Shown here piece after piece: positions 1-10,214 of a DNA stretch of 64,000 nucleotides. Each line of letters opens with the position of its first letter. The first letter of the stretch is position 1. Source of the DNA: Calditrichia bacterium. Its GTDB lineage: Bacteria > Calditrichota > Calditrichia > RBG-13-44-9 > J075. The notes under the pieces are model-generated. The model was not told where the DNA came from and searched no databases. It saw nothing but the letters and a program-made list of their open reading frames with translations. Made by a program: the position numbers and the translations under genes. The stretch covers positions 620,001 through 684,000 of the forward strand of contig JACKAP010000001.1 in the NCBI GenBank assembly GCA_020635015.1. The letters are read 5' to 3'.

Positions 1-2164
1 AGGAGAATGCCTGGACGTGAGCATCAAAGCGCAGGCGGTAGTAAAAGCGCAGCGTGTCCCCCTGTTCCGGCCCCCGCAGGAAGAAATTGAGCTGCTCGTT
101 ACTCGCGGTTTCCCCCGGGGCGATCGTCTGTGCGAATTGGATCTCCTGGTTTTTCGCCTCCGGGGCATAATTGAAAACCGTTATTTCGCTGATGTCCCTG
201 GCAAAGTCACGGTTCTCGATATCGAAACGCAGGCGCACCTTCTCCCGGTAGTTGATGCCGGCATCCTGCCGCCCGTTCTCCCAGTCCACCCGCCAGTGGG
301 TGAATTCCGGCAGCGGGCGCAGGCGCATCCGGGTGAACAGGTTCTCGAATTGTTGCACACCGGATGCATGCTGTAGCGCCAGATCTCCTTTAAAAGAATA
401 CTTCCGATTGCCCACTATCAGCGAATTCCCCCAGATGCCGTCTGCTGCGAGGCTGTCCCGGTGCGCCCCGTCATCGAAGAGCGCCAGGTTGAAGCCCGGT
501 TCGGCGCCGGCTTCCGGTGCGAAGCGCGCTTCCGCGGCGGTGATGCCGCTAAACTCCTTTAAATCCACCCGGACCCGCAACTCGCTGATCGTGCCGCCGG
601 GATGGCTGACCCGGTAAATGCCCCGGGGAATTCTCGCGGTTCCGGGATATTGAGCGCGGATGAGCTGAATGTGTTCTTTCATTTTCTGCACGGCGGAGAT
701 ATGATCGCCGGCGGGGTCGATGCCGCCAACCACTGCCAGCACCACTTCCTGGGTATCGCCGTTCAGAAAGGTAAACGGGCCGGTATTGATGGATATCTGC
801 CGGTCGCCGGGAGGACGATTGTTGCCGAGACCGTCGATATCCCCGTTCCGGGTCGCCGGATCGCCGCTGAACGGAAAGCGGGTGGGCAAACCGGCGTTGG
901 GGCCGCTGCCGGTGATGAATGGCTCAGGGTTCAGGGTGTCGGGCGCGTAGATGAAACCGTTCAGCAGGTTATTCCAGCGCATGGTGTCGTAATAATCTCC
1001 GAACGAGGGATCGGAGATGGAGCTGGCGAGGGGGTAATAGCCGAAAGACGTCATCGGCAAATTCCGGTATCCGGCGATGCGGCGGAAATCGAACCAGGCG
1101 CTGTCGCCGGGAGCGGGCACCCGCGGCCCCTGCAGCAGGGTGTAGCCGATCGCCGCCGGGGGAAGTCCGAAGCGCTGGTAATCGGCATCCAGCGCAGAAC
1201 TGTTATACCCGAATCCGGCCTGAAGCAGCGTATCGCAGCCGGCAAAATCGTCGTGATAAGTGCCGATATCGGGATCCATCCACTTGGCGGCGAGGAACAT
1301 CGAGTCCACCGTAAAGCCGGACTTGTTGATGATCCGGTAACGTTGATAAACCGCCTGGCCGAGCGGGCCCTCACTTTTGTAGCCCCATATCGTCACCTGC
1401 ACTTCCAGGCCGATCGGCTGGGAGCCGTACAGGTCGGTCGTCACATCGGCATCGAGATCGTTGATCACGAACCAGATCACCTGGTCGGCGTCTTGCAATC
1501 CCGGTTCGTCAGTGCCGGGATCCCACTGGCCGTTGTTGTTGCGGTCGTAATAGGGCGCGCCGAGGTGGCCCGGCCAGTTGTTCCAGTCATCCTGGTAATC
1601 GTTCAGCACCGCCTGGGTCATCGCCGGGGTCACCATTGTGGGATCGATCAGGTTCAGCTCGGCGGCATCCTGGATCACTTGCGGATCGGTGATGGTCAAG
1701 GATTGCCAGTCGGCCCGGATGCGGTAGATGGAGGCCTGGTTGGGATCAGCGGCCACCGGGGGCGTGGCGGGGGTTCCCGCAATGGCGATATGCCCCGGCA
1801 CGGTGCCGATGCGGTAGGTCTGGCCGCCCACCCGGAAGGAACCGGGATTGCCGCCGAAATGGGACTGGGTCACCCGGCCGCCCCACACCAGGCCGTCCTG
1901 GTAAACCACCCCGGCGGTGAGGCGGGGATATTTCACGCCGGGAACTCCTGATGCGGGCTCGTGAGCGGATTCGCCGTCATTGCGAATCCAGCCGGAGATG
2001 TTGTTGATGTTCCAGAGGGTGTACGCATCATCCGACACTGCGCCCAAAACCTTTCCGGCATTTTGCGGCAGCGGTTTCATTTGGGCAAAAAGCGGGTTTC
2101 CGGGGAATGATCCCATGATTAATAAAAACGACAGTAGATTCAAGCAATATTTTCGTAGTGGCAT
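1..2164 (-). CDS. Large secreted protein, paralogue 1 (partial, 3' end outside window)
   Basis: The minus frame is open from an ATG at 2164 to the left edge, about 721 codons, with no stop seen. The N-terminus is a signal peptide (MPLRKYC, hydrophobic core, ending near LFAQ). The body matches the two genes to its right: WN-NNISGWIR near residue 45, GGQTYRIGT-PGH near 115, and an acidic Asp/Asn/Gly-rich stretch near 205 (YYDRNNNGQWDPG) resembling a calcium-binding loop. It is the downstream-most member of a tandem triplet. By homology the missing end should carry the T9SS tail, which is inference. The function is unknown; the paralogues look like extracellular or surface-anchored proteins. Confidence 0.85.
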   Translation of the reverse strand, partial: MPLRKYCLNLLSFLLIMGSFPGNPLFAQMKPLPQNAGKVLGAVSDDAYTLWNINNISGWIRNDGESAHEPASGVPGVKYPRLTAGVVYQDGLVWGGRVTQSHFGGNPGSFRVGGQTYRIGTVPGHIAIAGTPATPPVAADPNQASIYRIRADWQSLTITDPQVIQDAAELNLIDPTMVTPAMTQAVLNDYQDDWNNWPGHLGAPYYDRNNNGQWDPGTDEPGLQDADQVIWFVINDLDADVTTDLYGSQPIGLEVQVTIWGYKSEGPLGQAVYQRYRIINKSGFTVDSMFLAAKWMDPDIGTYHDDFAGCDTLLQAGFGYNSSALDADYQRFGLPPAAIGYTLLQGPRVPAPGDSAWFDFRRIAGYRNLPMTSFGYYPLASSISDPSFGDYYDTMRWNNLLNGFIYAPDTLNPEPFITGSGPNAGLPTRFPFSGDPATRNGDIDGLGNNRPPGDRQISINTGPFTFLNGDTQEVVLAVVGGIDPAGDHISAVQKMKEHIQLIRAQYPGTARIPRGIYRVSHPGGTISELRVRVDLKEFSGITAAEARFAPEAGAEPGFNLALFDDGAHRDSLAADGIWGNSLIVGNRKYSFKGDLALQHASGVQQFENLFTRMRLRPLPEFTHWRVDWENGRQDAGINYREKVRLRFDIENRDFARDISEITVFNYAPEAKNQEIQFAQTIAPGETASNEQLNFFLRGPEQGDTLRFYYRLRFDAHVQAFS

Positions 2165-2407
2165 AGATTTCCCCTTTGATAAATGCGCTTCAGTCGCAAG
2201 GGCGTGAATCTTAGCGCAGAGCGCGCAGAGGATACCAAGATCTTATAAAATTTGATAAAATAATCGGGGCATTCTGACACCCCCCTGTCCCCCCTTCGAA
2301 GGGGGGAATTTCAAGGTTCCCCCCTTCGAAGGGGGACAGGGGGGATGTAAAAGCTGGCTTCAAGATCAATACCCCGATTCATTCTATCCCACCCCCGAAA
2401 AAGATCA
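2165..2407. repeat. Upstream region with paired GGGGGG/CCCCCC palindromes
   Basis: This gap between paralogue 1 and the terminator of paralogue 2 holds a long inverted repeat at about 2279-2346. Two copies of a palindrome centred on TTCGAA, flanked by six-base C and G runs, bracket a 12-nt spacer at 2307-2318. Outer AATCGGGG/CCCCGATT arms lie near 2262 and 2372. The same block recurs upstream of paralogue 2 at 6118-6240, with the spacer in the opposite orientation. The gap also contains the leader of paralogue 1, with a weak ribosome site (AAGGGGAAA). Confidence 0.75.
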
Positions 2408-2450
2408 ACCGGGCTGCAATCGCCTGTCGTTTAGGCGATTGCAGCCCGGT
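2408..2450 (-). terminator. Hairpin terminator of paralogue 2
   Basis: A perfect 18-bp stem (2408-2425 with 2433-2450) and a 7-nt loop (GTCGTTT) begin 6 nt after the stop codon. On the minus strand a T5 run follows about five bases beyond the stem. The equivalent hairpin after paralogue 3 (6266-6308) differs by one compensated base pair, which supports a functional structure. Confidence 0.8.
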
Positions 2451-2456
2451 TGCATT

Positions 2457-5400
2457 CTACCGGATTAAAACCATCTTGCGGCTCTTCACATAATCCCCTG
2501 CCTTCAGCCGGTAGAAATAGACTCCCGAGCTCACCCGCAGGCCGGCATCATTACGACCGTCCCAGATCAGCCGGTGCTGGCCCGGCGCCAGCGCGGCATC
2601 GACCAGAGTCTTGACCCGCTGGCCCAGCAGGTTGAAGATCTCCAATTTCACCTTCACCCGGTGCGCCAGGCTGAAACGGATCATGGTGGCCGGGTTGAAG
2701 GGATTGGGGTAGTTCTGGTACAGCTCGAAGGTGCTGATCTGCGGGTCATCACCGATGCCGAGGGTGCCGCGCAGCATCAGGATGTCTCCCGGCACGTTGG
2801 GCTTATTAGTGATCATCCGGAAGATGGTGCCTGCTTCCGGCATCAGCGCATCGAGATTGGCCGGGAAGGTGGGATCGTAGACGTCCCCGCCGTTCCAGTT
2901 GACCAGCACCATGCGGCGTATGACGTCGGTGCCGGCGGTAAGCGGACCCAAATAGTAATGTAGCGCGGGATTGTTCGCTACTTCATTGGCGATGATATCA
3001 TAACCGAGCTGCCCGGGTGTCTGATCCGCCGGCAGCACCCAGTAGAACCAGTCGGTTTCCGGATCGTTGTCAATGCTGGAAACCGTGTGATCGATCGGGG
3101 CCAGATTAAACAGCCCATCGCCCTCGCTGTCGATCAGATAGGGGAACAGGCGGTAGTCGTCGGATGGATCATCCGGCGTATTAACCCCGATATTCCACAG
3201 CTCGAACGGCATCTGGATGGCCGTGCCGCCGTACAATGAACCGTTTACCCAGGCGTTCGGCGCCAATCCCCAATTGGGCCCGGCGGTAAAGCGGATCTCG
3301 AAATCATACGGCATAATCAAAGGCCAGCGGGCGCCGCTCTGGGAAACCCGGGTCAGGAAATAAGCGTAGCTGCCGTCATTGGCTGCTGTCATCCCGGTAT
3401 GGATCCCCCAGGTGCTGCCGTTGGTCTGCTGCCGGTCGGGATCGGGGCGGTCGGAACCGTTCAGGAAAGGGAAACCGTTGCTGTTGAAAGCCAGGCAGCC
3501 CTGCTCCGGAGGATCGAGCGGCCCGGCGGCGTTGGCCACCACCTGGAAGCTGCTGAAGCCCGGTTCCGGATTGGTGACGATAAACTGGATGCCGTCGACG
3601 ACCGGATGCGCATACAACGGATCGTTGAAAATCGGGTGATTATCGACCCGGACGATGCCGCTGCTCAGGTCTTTCAGCCGCCAGAGGGTTTCGCCGCCGC
3701 CCGGGGCCGCGAAATAATTGATGCGGTAAAAATGCCCGTTCAGCAGCAGGGGGTCGGCCACGACCGGGAAAACGTTGGTGGTCACCCCCTGTACCGAACG
3801 TACCAAAATGGTATCACCCCAGGTGGGAGGAGGTGTCCAGGGGCTCAGCGGGCGGTGCAGGGTAATGATCTGCGAATAATAATCAAACTGTACCCGGCAG
3901 GCAAAACTCAGCGAATCTCCGGACGGCGGCGCCTGTAAGATGAAATAGAGCGCTTCGTTCCCGGCGGTTCCTCCCGGAGAAATATTCTGGCTGTACTGAA
4001 TGACCTGGTTGTTGGATACCGGTGCCAAGTTGTTGATACTGACCCCGCCGATATGGTTGACAAGATCCCGGTTTGCGATATCAAAACGCAGGTGCACCTT
4101 CTCCTGGTAGTTGATGCTGGAATCCTGCTGCCCGTTTTCCCAGACCACCTGCCAGTTGAGGAAGCCCGGCAGGGGACGCAGGCGCACCTGAGTGTAGGCG
4201 TTGTCGAACCGGCGCAGGTCGGTGGCGGTTTGCACGCTCAGGTCGCCTTTATAGGGATATTGGCGGTTGTCCAGGGTAATGGAATTCCCCCAAATGCCGT
4301 CTCCCGCCAGGCTGTCCAGATGCGCGCCGTCATCATAGAGCTGCAGGCTGAATTCCGGCTCGTTGCCGAATTCCGGGGCAAAGCTGGCCTCGGCGCTGCT
4401 GACGGCGGTGAAATCCGTCAGATCCGCCCGCACCTGCAATTGGCTGCTGGCGCCGCCGGGATGGCTAACCCGGTAACTGACCGCCGGCAGCGCCGCCGCT
4501 TCCGGATAGAGGGTGCGGATGGCCTGGATATGGGATTGCATCTTCGCCACCGCGGCGATATGATCCCCGGTGGGATCGATACCCCCGACCACCGCAAAGA
4601 CCACTTCCTGGGTATCGCCGTTCTGCAGAGTGAAGGGGCCGCTGTGCATCGTCATGCGCCGGTCGCCGGGAGGCAGATTGCCGCCCTGCCCGTCAACGTC
4701 GCCGAAGCCGCTGACCGGGTCGCCACAGAGCGGGAATTTGGTCGGCATACCGGCGTTGGGACCGCTGAGGTTGAAAAATGGCGAAGGATTAACGGTATCG
4801 ACGGTGGGGATGAAACCGTTCAGCAGGTTATACCATTCCAGGGTGCCGTCATAATTACCGATCGCGGGATCTGATACGGAGCTGCCGGAGGCAAAGTAGC
4901 CGAAGGAGGTTATGGGCAGATTCTTATATCCGGCGATCCGGCGGAAGTTGAACCAGGCGCTGTCACCGGGGGTAGGCACGACCGGCCCCTGCAGCAGGGT
5001 GTAGCCGATCGCCGGTGGGGTGAGGCCGTAAGCCTGAAAGTCCGGGTCGGTGGGATAGCCATTATAGCAGAACATGGTATTCAAAACGGTGTCGCAGCCG
5101 GTCAGATCATTGGTATAGGTACCGACATCGGGATCAGACCATTTGGCGGCGATGAACATGGAATCCACCCTGAAGCCGGATTTATTGATGAGGCGGTAGC
5201 GCTGGTAGCCGGCCTGGCCGAGCGGACCTTCACTCTGATACCCCCACATCGTCACCTGCACCTCCAGGCCGATCGGCGGAGAACCGTACAAATTGTTCAC
5301 AGTGCCTGCATCGAGGTCGTTGACCACAAACCAGACAACCTGGTCGGCGTTTTGCAGTCCCGGCTCATCGATACCGGGATCCCACTGGCCGTTGCTGTTG

Positions 5401-6020
5401 AGATCGTAGTAGGGCGCGCCGATGTCTCCCGGCCAGTTGTTCCAGTCGGCCTGGTAATCGTCCAACACCGCCTGGGCCATTGCCGGGGTCACCTGGGATG
5501 GGGGAATCATGTTCAAGTCGGCGGCATCGTTGATCACTTGCGGATCGTTAATGGTCAGGGTCTCCCAGTCGGCCCGGATGCGGTAAATAAATGCCGCATT
5601 GGGATCGGAAGGCACCGGATCGGTCGTAGAAGTTCCGGGGGTGAGAATATGCCCGGGCGTGGTGCCGATGCGGTAGGTCTGCCCTCCCACCCGCATTCTC
5701 GGTGCAGAAGGATGATGGGTGTCGCGGGCAATGCCGCCCCAGATTAGACCATCCTGGTAGATCACCCCGGCAGTGCCCCGGGGATAGAACCCGCCTAAAC
5801 TACCTGTCGGCGCATGGGCGGATTGACCGTCCCTGCGGATCCAGCCGGAAATGTTGTTGACGTTCCACAGGGTGTACTCGTCATCTGACACCACCGCGGA
5901 GGTGATATTCCCGGAATTTTTCGGCAGCAGCTTGTTTTGGGCCAAAAGCGGGTGTGCGGGGAATGATCCCATGATCCATAAAAATGACATTACGCTCAAG
6001 AAATATTTTCGTAGTAGCAT
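2457..6020 (-). CDS. Large secreted protein with T9SS C-terminal domain, paralogue 2
   Basis: An intact protein of 1187 residues and the reference copy of the tandem triplet. Residues 1-27 form a signal peptide ending LLAQ. An acidic calcium-loop-like segment (YYDLNSNGQWDPG) lies near 205. The middle is beta-rich, and the end (about 1105-1187) is a T9SS sorting domain: FELYQNYPNPFNP, IFNLLGQRVKTL, IWDGRNDAGL, SGVYFYRL and a terminal KMVLIR. Such tails direct export through the type IX system and are then removed, often with surface anchoring (family knowledge). The start at 6020 has only a weak AAAGGGA site. No enzymatic motif was recognised; a structural or adhesive surface role is a guess. 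Confidence 0.9.
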   Translation of the reverse strand: MLLRKYFLSVMSFLWIMGSFPAHPLLAQNKLLPKNSGNITSAVVSDDEYTLWNVNNISGWIRRDGQSAHAPTGSLGGFYPRGTAGVIYQDGLIWGGIARDTHHPSAPRMRVGGQTYRIGTTPGHILTPGTSTTDPVPSDPNAAFIYRIRADWETLTINDPQVINDAADLNMIPPSQVTPAMAQAVLDDYQADWNNWPGDIGAPYYDLNSNGQWDPGIDEPGLQNADQVVWFVVNDLDAGTVNNLYGSPPIGLEVQVTMWGYQSEGPLGQAGYQRYRLINKSGFRVDSMFIAAKWSDPDVGTYTNDLTGCDTVLNTMFCYNGYPTDPDFQAYGLTPPAIGYTLLQGPVVPTPGDSAWFNFRRIAGYKNLPITSFGYFASGSSVSDPAIGNYDGTLEWYNLLNGFIPTVDTVNPSPFFNLSGPNAGMPTKFPLCGDPVSGFGDVDGQGGNLPPGDRRMTMHSGPFTLQNGDTQEVVFAVVGGIDPTGDHIAAVAKMQSHIQAIRTLYPEAAALPAVSYRVSHPGGASSQLQVRADLTDFTAVSSAEASFAPEFGNEPEFSLQLYDDGAHLDSLAGDGIWGNSITLDNRQYPYKGDLSVQTATDLRRFDNAYTQVRLRPLPGFLNWQVVWENGQQDSSINYQEKVHLRFDIANRDLVNHIGGVSINNLAPVSNNQVIQYSQNISPGGTAGNEALYFILQAPPSGDSLSFACRVQFDYYSQIITLHRPLSPWTPPPTWGDTILVRSVQGVTTNVFPVVADPLLLNGHFYRINYFAAPGGGETLWRLKDLSSGIVRVDNHPIFNDPLYAHPVVDGIQFIVTNPEPGFSSFQVVANAAGPLDPPEQGCLAFNSNGFPFLNGSDRPDPDRQQTNGSTWGIHTGMTAANDGSYAYFLTRVSQSGARWPLIMPYDFEIRFTAGPNWGLAPNAWVNGSLYGGTAIQMPFELWNIGVNTPDDPSDDYRLFPYLIDSEGDGLFNLAPIDHTVSSIDNDPETDWFYWVLPADQTPGQLGYDIIANEVANNPALHYYLGPLTAGTDVIRRMVLVNWNGGDVYDPTFPANLDALMPEAGTIFRMITNKPNVPGDILMLRGTLGIGDDPQISTFELYQNYPNPFNPATMIRFSLAHRVKVKLEIFNLLGQRVKTLVDAALAPGQHRLIWDGRNDAGLRVSSGVYFYRLKAGDYVKSRKMVLIR

Positions 6021-6117
6021 AGATTTTCCCTTTGATAATTGCGCTTCAGCAGCAAGGGCGTGAATCTTATCGCAGAGAGCGCAGAGGATACCAAGATTTT
6101 ATGAAATTTGATAACAT

Positions 6118-6240
6118 AATCGGGGCATTCTGACATCCCCCCTGTCCCCCCTTCGAAGGGGGGAACCTTGAAATTCCCCCCTTCGAAGGGGGGACAGGGG
6201 GGATGTAAAAGCTGGTTTCAAGATCAATAACCCGATTCAT
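6118..6240. repeat. Second copy of paired TTCGAA palindromes, spacer inverted
   Basis: The arms are perfect here: C6-TTCGAA-G6 palindromes preceded by CCCCCCTGT and followed by ACAGGGGGG. The 12-nt spacer at 6164-6175 is the reverse complement of the spacer at 2307-2318, while the flanking sequence is in the same orientation. It lies upstream of paralogue 2, equivalent to the first copy upstream of paralogue 1. Confidence 0.8.
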
Positions 6241-6265
6241 TCTATCCCACCCCCGAAAAAGATCA

Positions 6266-6308
6266 ACCGGGCTGCCATCGCCTGTCGTTTAGGCGATGGC
6301 AGCCCGGT
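6266..6308 (-). terminator. Hairpin terminator of paralogue 3
   Basis: A perfect 18-bp stem with the same 7-nt loop as the hairpin at 2408-2450, starting 6 nt after the stop codon of paralogue 3. One A-T pair of the other copy is C-G here, a compensatory change. A T5 run follows on the minus strand. Confidence 0.8.
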
Positions 6309-6314
6309 GGCATT

Positions 6315-9300
6315 CTAACGGATTAAAACCATTTTGCGGCTTTTGACGTAATCCCCTGCCTTCAGCCGGTAGAAATAGACTCCCGAACTCACCCGCAGGC
6401 CGGCATCGCTGCGCCCGTCCCACAACAGGCGGTGCTGGCCCGGCGCCATGTCGGCATCGGCCAGGGTTTTGATCCGCTGTCCCAGCAGGTTAAAGATTTC
6501 CAGCTTCACCTTTACCTTATGCGCCAGGTTGAAACGAATCATCGTCGCCGGGTTGAAGGGGTTGGGATAGTTCTGATACAGTTCGAAGTTGCTGGGCGGC
6601 GATGTTTCCCCAATGCCGACCATGCCGTACACCTCCAAAGTATCCCCCGGAAAGTTGGGCTTGTTGGTGATGATCCGGAAGACCGTACCTGTTTCCGGCA
6701 TCAGTGCATCGACGTTGGCCGGGAAGGTGGGATCGCTGACGCTGCCTCCGTTCCAGTTCACCAGCACCATGCGGCGCATGAGATCGATACCGGAAGTGAG
6801 CGGGCCTAAATACTCATGCGCCGCGGTGTTGTTGACCACCTCATCGGCGATCGCCTCGTAACCGGCCTGTCCGGGGCTCTGGTCCGCCGGGGGAATCCAG
6901 TAAAATATATCGGTTTGCGGATCGTTGTCGCCTCCGGAGACCACATGGTCAGTCGGCGCCAGATTAAACAGCCCATCGGATTCATCATCGATAATATAGG
7001 GAAACAAGCGGTAATCATCCGCGGGATCATTCGGCGTATTGATGCCGGTGTTCCAGATCTCGAACGGCATTTGAATGGCCGTGCCCCCGAAGTTTGAACC
7101 GGTCACATACCGATTCGGCTCTAATCCCCAACTGGGCCCGGCGGTAAAGCGGATTTCATAATCATAGGGAATGATCGAAGGCCAGCGGGTCCCGCTCAGG
7201 GTCACCCGGGTCAGGAAATAGGCGTAGCTGCCGTCATTGGCGCTGCTCATCCCGGTGTGGATTCCCCAGGTGCTGCCGTTGGTCTGCTGGCGGTCGGGAT
7301 CGGGACCGTCGGAGCCATTCAGAAGGGGAAGCCGTTGTTGTTGAAGGCCAGGCAGCCCTGCTCCGGAGGATTGAGCGGGCCGGCGGCGTTGGCCGTCACC
7401 TGGAAGCTGTTGAAGCCCGGCTCGGCATTGGTGACGATAAACTGGATGCCGTCGACGATGGGATGCGGATACAGCGGATCGTTGACGAGCGGATGATTGT
7501 CGACCCGGATGGTGCCGCTGGTCAGATCGTGCAGCCGCCAGAGGGTCTCGCCGCCACCCGGCGCCGGGAAATAGATGATCTGGTAATAATGCCCGTTGAG
7601 CAGCAGCGGATCCGCCACGACCGGGAATAGATTGGTGGTCACCCCCGCACCGAGCTCACCCCGAGGGTATCGCCCCAGATTGGCGACGGCGTCCAGGTGG
7701 TCAGCGGGCGTTTCAGGGTGATGACCTGGGAATTGTAATCAAAGCCTACCCGGCAGGAGAAGCTCAGGGAATCTCCTGAGGCCGGCGCCTGCAGAATGAA
7801 ATAGAGCGCTTCGTCGCCGGCGGTGCCGCCCGGGGGGATGCTCTGATTGTATTCGATCACCTGGTTGTTGGCGCCCGGGGCGAAATTATTGATGTGCACC
7901 TCGCCGATGCTGTTGATCAGGTCGCGGTTTTCAATGTCGAAACGCAGGAGCACCCGCTCCTGGTAGTTGATGCTGGAATCCTGCTGCCCGTTTTCCCACA
8001 CCACCTGCCAGTTGGTGAAGCCCGGCAGGGGACGCAGGCGCACCTGGGTGTAGAGGCGCTCAAAGAGCAGCAGATCGGAAGCGGTCTGCACGCTCAGGTC
8101 GCCTTGATAAGGATAGCGGCGGTTGTCCAGGCTGATGGTATTCCCCCAGATGCCGTCTCCGGACAGGCTGTCCTGATGCGCGCCGTCATCATAGAGCTGC
8201 AGGCTGAATTCCGGCTCGGAACCGAATTCCGGGGAAAAACTGGCCTCGGCGGTGTTGACACCGGTAAATTTCGATAAATCCGCCCGAACCCGCAGCTCGC
8301 TGCTGGTGCCGTTCGGATGGGTCACATAAAATGATCCCCGGGGCAGGACGGCCGGTTCGGGATACAAATTGCGCACGGCCTGGATATGTGCTTTCAGCTT
8401 TGCCACCGCGGAAAGATGGTCGCCGGCGGGATCGATGCCCCCGGCCACCGCAAGGACCACCTCCTGGGTGTCGCCGTTTTGCAGGGTGAAGGGGCCGGTA
8501 TGCAGCGACATGACCCGGTCGCCGGGCGGCTGGTTGGCGCCCTGTCCGTCCACATCGCCGAAGCCGCTGAGCGGATCGCCGCTGAGCGGGTAGCGGGTGG
8601 GCTGGCCGGCATTCGGGCCGCTGCCGGCAATATAGGGAGACGGATTCACCGTGTCGGCATCGGGGAGATAGCCGTTCAGCATATTATACCATTCCAGGGT
8701 GCCGTCGTAAATCCCGAGGGCCGGGGGAGAAATCGATCCGCCGGCGGCATAATAACCGAAGGAGGTCATCGGCAGGTTTCGGTAGCCGGCGATCCGCCGG
8801 AAATCGAACCAGGCGCTGTCGCCGGGGGAAGGCACGATCGGGCCCTGCAGCAGGGTGTAGCCGACCGCCGCCGGGGGGAGGCCGAAGGCCTGAAAGTCCG
8901 GATCGGTGGAAAAGGCGTTATAGCCGAAACCGCTGTTGAGCGCGAGGTCGCAGCCGGCAAAATCATTGGTATAGACGCCGATATCGGGATCGACCCATTT
9001 GGCGGCGATGAACATGGAGTCCACCGCGAAACCGGATTTATTGATCAGGCGGTAGCGCTGAAAAACCGCCTGACCGAGCGAGCTCTCGCTGTCATATCCC
9101 CACATGGTTACCTGCACCTCCAGGCCGATCGGCTGGGAGCCGTACATCGCGGTCGTGGCGTCGGCATCCAGGTCGTTGACCACCAGCCAGATCACCTGGT
9201 CGGCGTTCTGCAACCCCGGCTCATCGACCCCGGGATCCCACTGGCCGTTATTGTTGAGGTCGTAGTAAGGCGCGCCGAGCTGTCCCGGCCAGTTGTTCCA

Positions 9301-9879
9301 GTCGGCCTGGTAATCGTCCAGCACCGCCTGGGCCATCGCCGGGGTTACCTGGGATGGGGGGATCATGTTCAGATCGGCGGCATCATTGATGATCTTCGGA
9401 TCGTTGATGCTCAGCCACTGCCAGTCGGCCCGGATGCGGTAGATGAAGGCCTGATCGGGATTAGAAGGCACCGGGGGCGTGGCGGGTGTCCCCGCAATGG
9501 CGATATGCCCCGGTATGGTGCCGATGCGGTAGGTCTGTCCTCCCACCCGGTAGGAACCGGGATTGCCGCTGAAATGGGACTGGGTCACCTTGCCGCCCCA
9601 CACCAGGCCGTCCTGGTAAACCACCCCGGCGGTGAGGCGGGGATAGAACGCGCCGAAATAGTCGTCCGGCGTATGGGCGGATTGCCCGTCTTTGCGGATC
9701 CACCCGGCGATGTTGTTGACATTCCACACGGTGTAATCATCATCCTCCATCGTCGCTTCCACAACATTGCGGGCATCATACGGCAGCGGTTTCTTCTGGG
9801 CAAATAACGGGCTGCCGGTGAAGATGCCCAGGATTAAAAACAGCGCCAGTGTTCGCCAGAAAAACATTCTCCGTACCAT
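6315..9879 (-). pseudogene. Large secreted protein with T9SS tail, paralogue 3, two frameshifts
   Basis: The third tandem copy is in three pieces: an N-terminal part from 9879 to about 7640, a middle part about 7640-7320, and a C-terminal part about 7320-6315. Aligned to paralogue 2, one base is missing near 7640 (a C run, after GVSSVRG) and one near 7330 (a G run, after NNNGFPF). Everything else is colinear, including the signal peptide (MVRRMFFW...LFAQ), the acidic loop and the complete T9SS tail ending KMVLIR. The start at 9879 is preceded by GGAGGA on the minus strand and is preferred to the upstream 9960. The coding sequence is otherwise undegraded, so this is either very recent inactivation or two base-calling errors. 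Confidence 0.8.
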
Positions 9880-10214
9880 AGGTTTTCCTCCAACAAGATT
9901 TAAGATGAATAAACGGACCGGTTGATTAAAGATTTTTAGCCACAGAGCCACAGTGCGCACAGAGAGTTGTCAGTTTTACCCCCCTTCCGTCCCCCCTTAC
10001 CAAGGGGGGAAACCTGCAAGTCTCCCCTTAGTAAGGGGAGATTTAGAGGGGTTGAAAAAGGCACTGCATTTAAATAATTCAACCTTCATTACCATTTACC
10101 ACCGAGCATTCAGCATTGACCATTGAGCAATAAGCATTTACCATTTGGTTGCGGCCGCAGGCCGCGCCAAGAACTCTGTGGCTCTGTGGCAACAAATAGT
10201 TCGTTACTCAACAT
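9880..10214. repeat. Composite intergenic element: CACAGAG arms, C/G palindrome, heptad tract
   Basis: No gene seen. From right to left it holds a CTCTGTGGC arm (about 10168-10196), a GC-rich GCGGCCGC-type segment, and eight in-phase 7-bp words at 10091-10146 (ACCATTT, ACCACCG, AGCATTC, AGCATTG, ACCATTG, AGCAATA, AGCATTT, ACCATTT). A CCCCCTT-rich inverted repeat follows (about 9978-10055), then the opposite GCCACAGAG arm at 9940-9966. The same architecture recurs at 63785-63985. The leader and ribosome site of paralogue 3 lie at the left end. Confidence 0.7.

Noticed and set aside
602..1951. Long open frame on the plus strand opposite paralogue 1
   Set aside because: It is antisense to a clearly coding minus frame with a signal peptide and paralogues. 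High GC content leaves the opposite frame open; similar shadows at 8386-9807 and 33719-34912 have the same cause.
7319..7642. Programmed frameshift in paralogue 3
   Set aside because: Neither site has a classical slippery heptamer with a downstream structure, and the downstream frames lack their own starts; missing bases in C/G runs are simpler.
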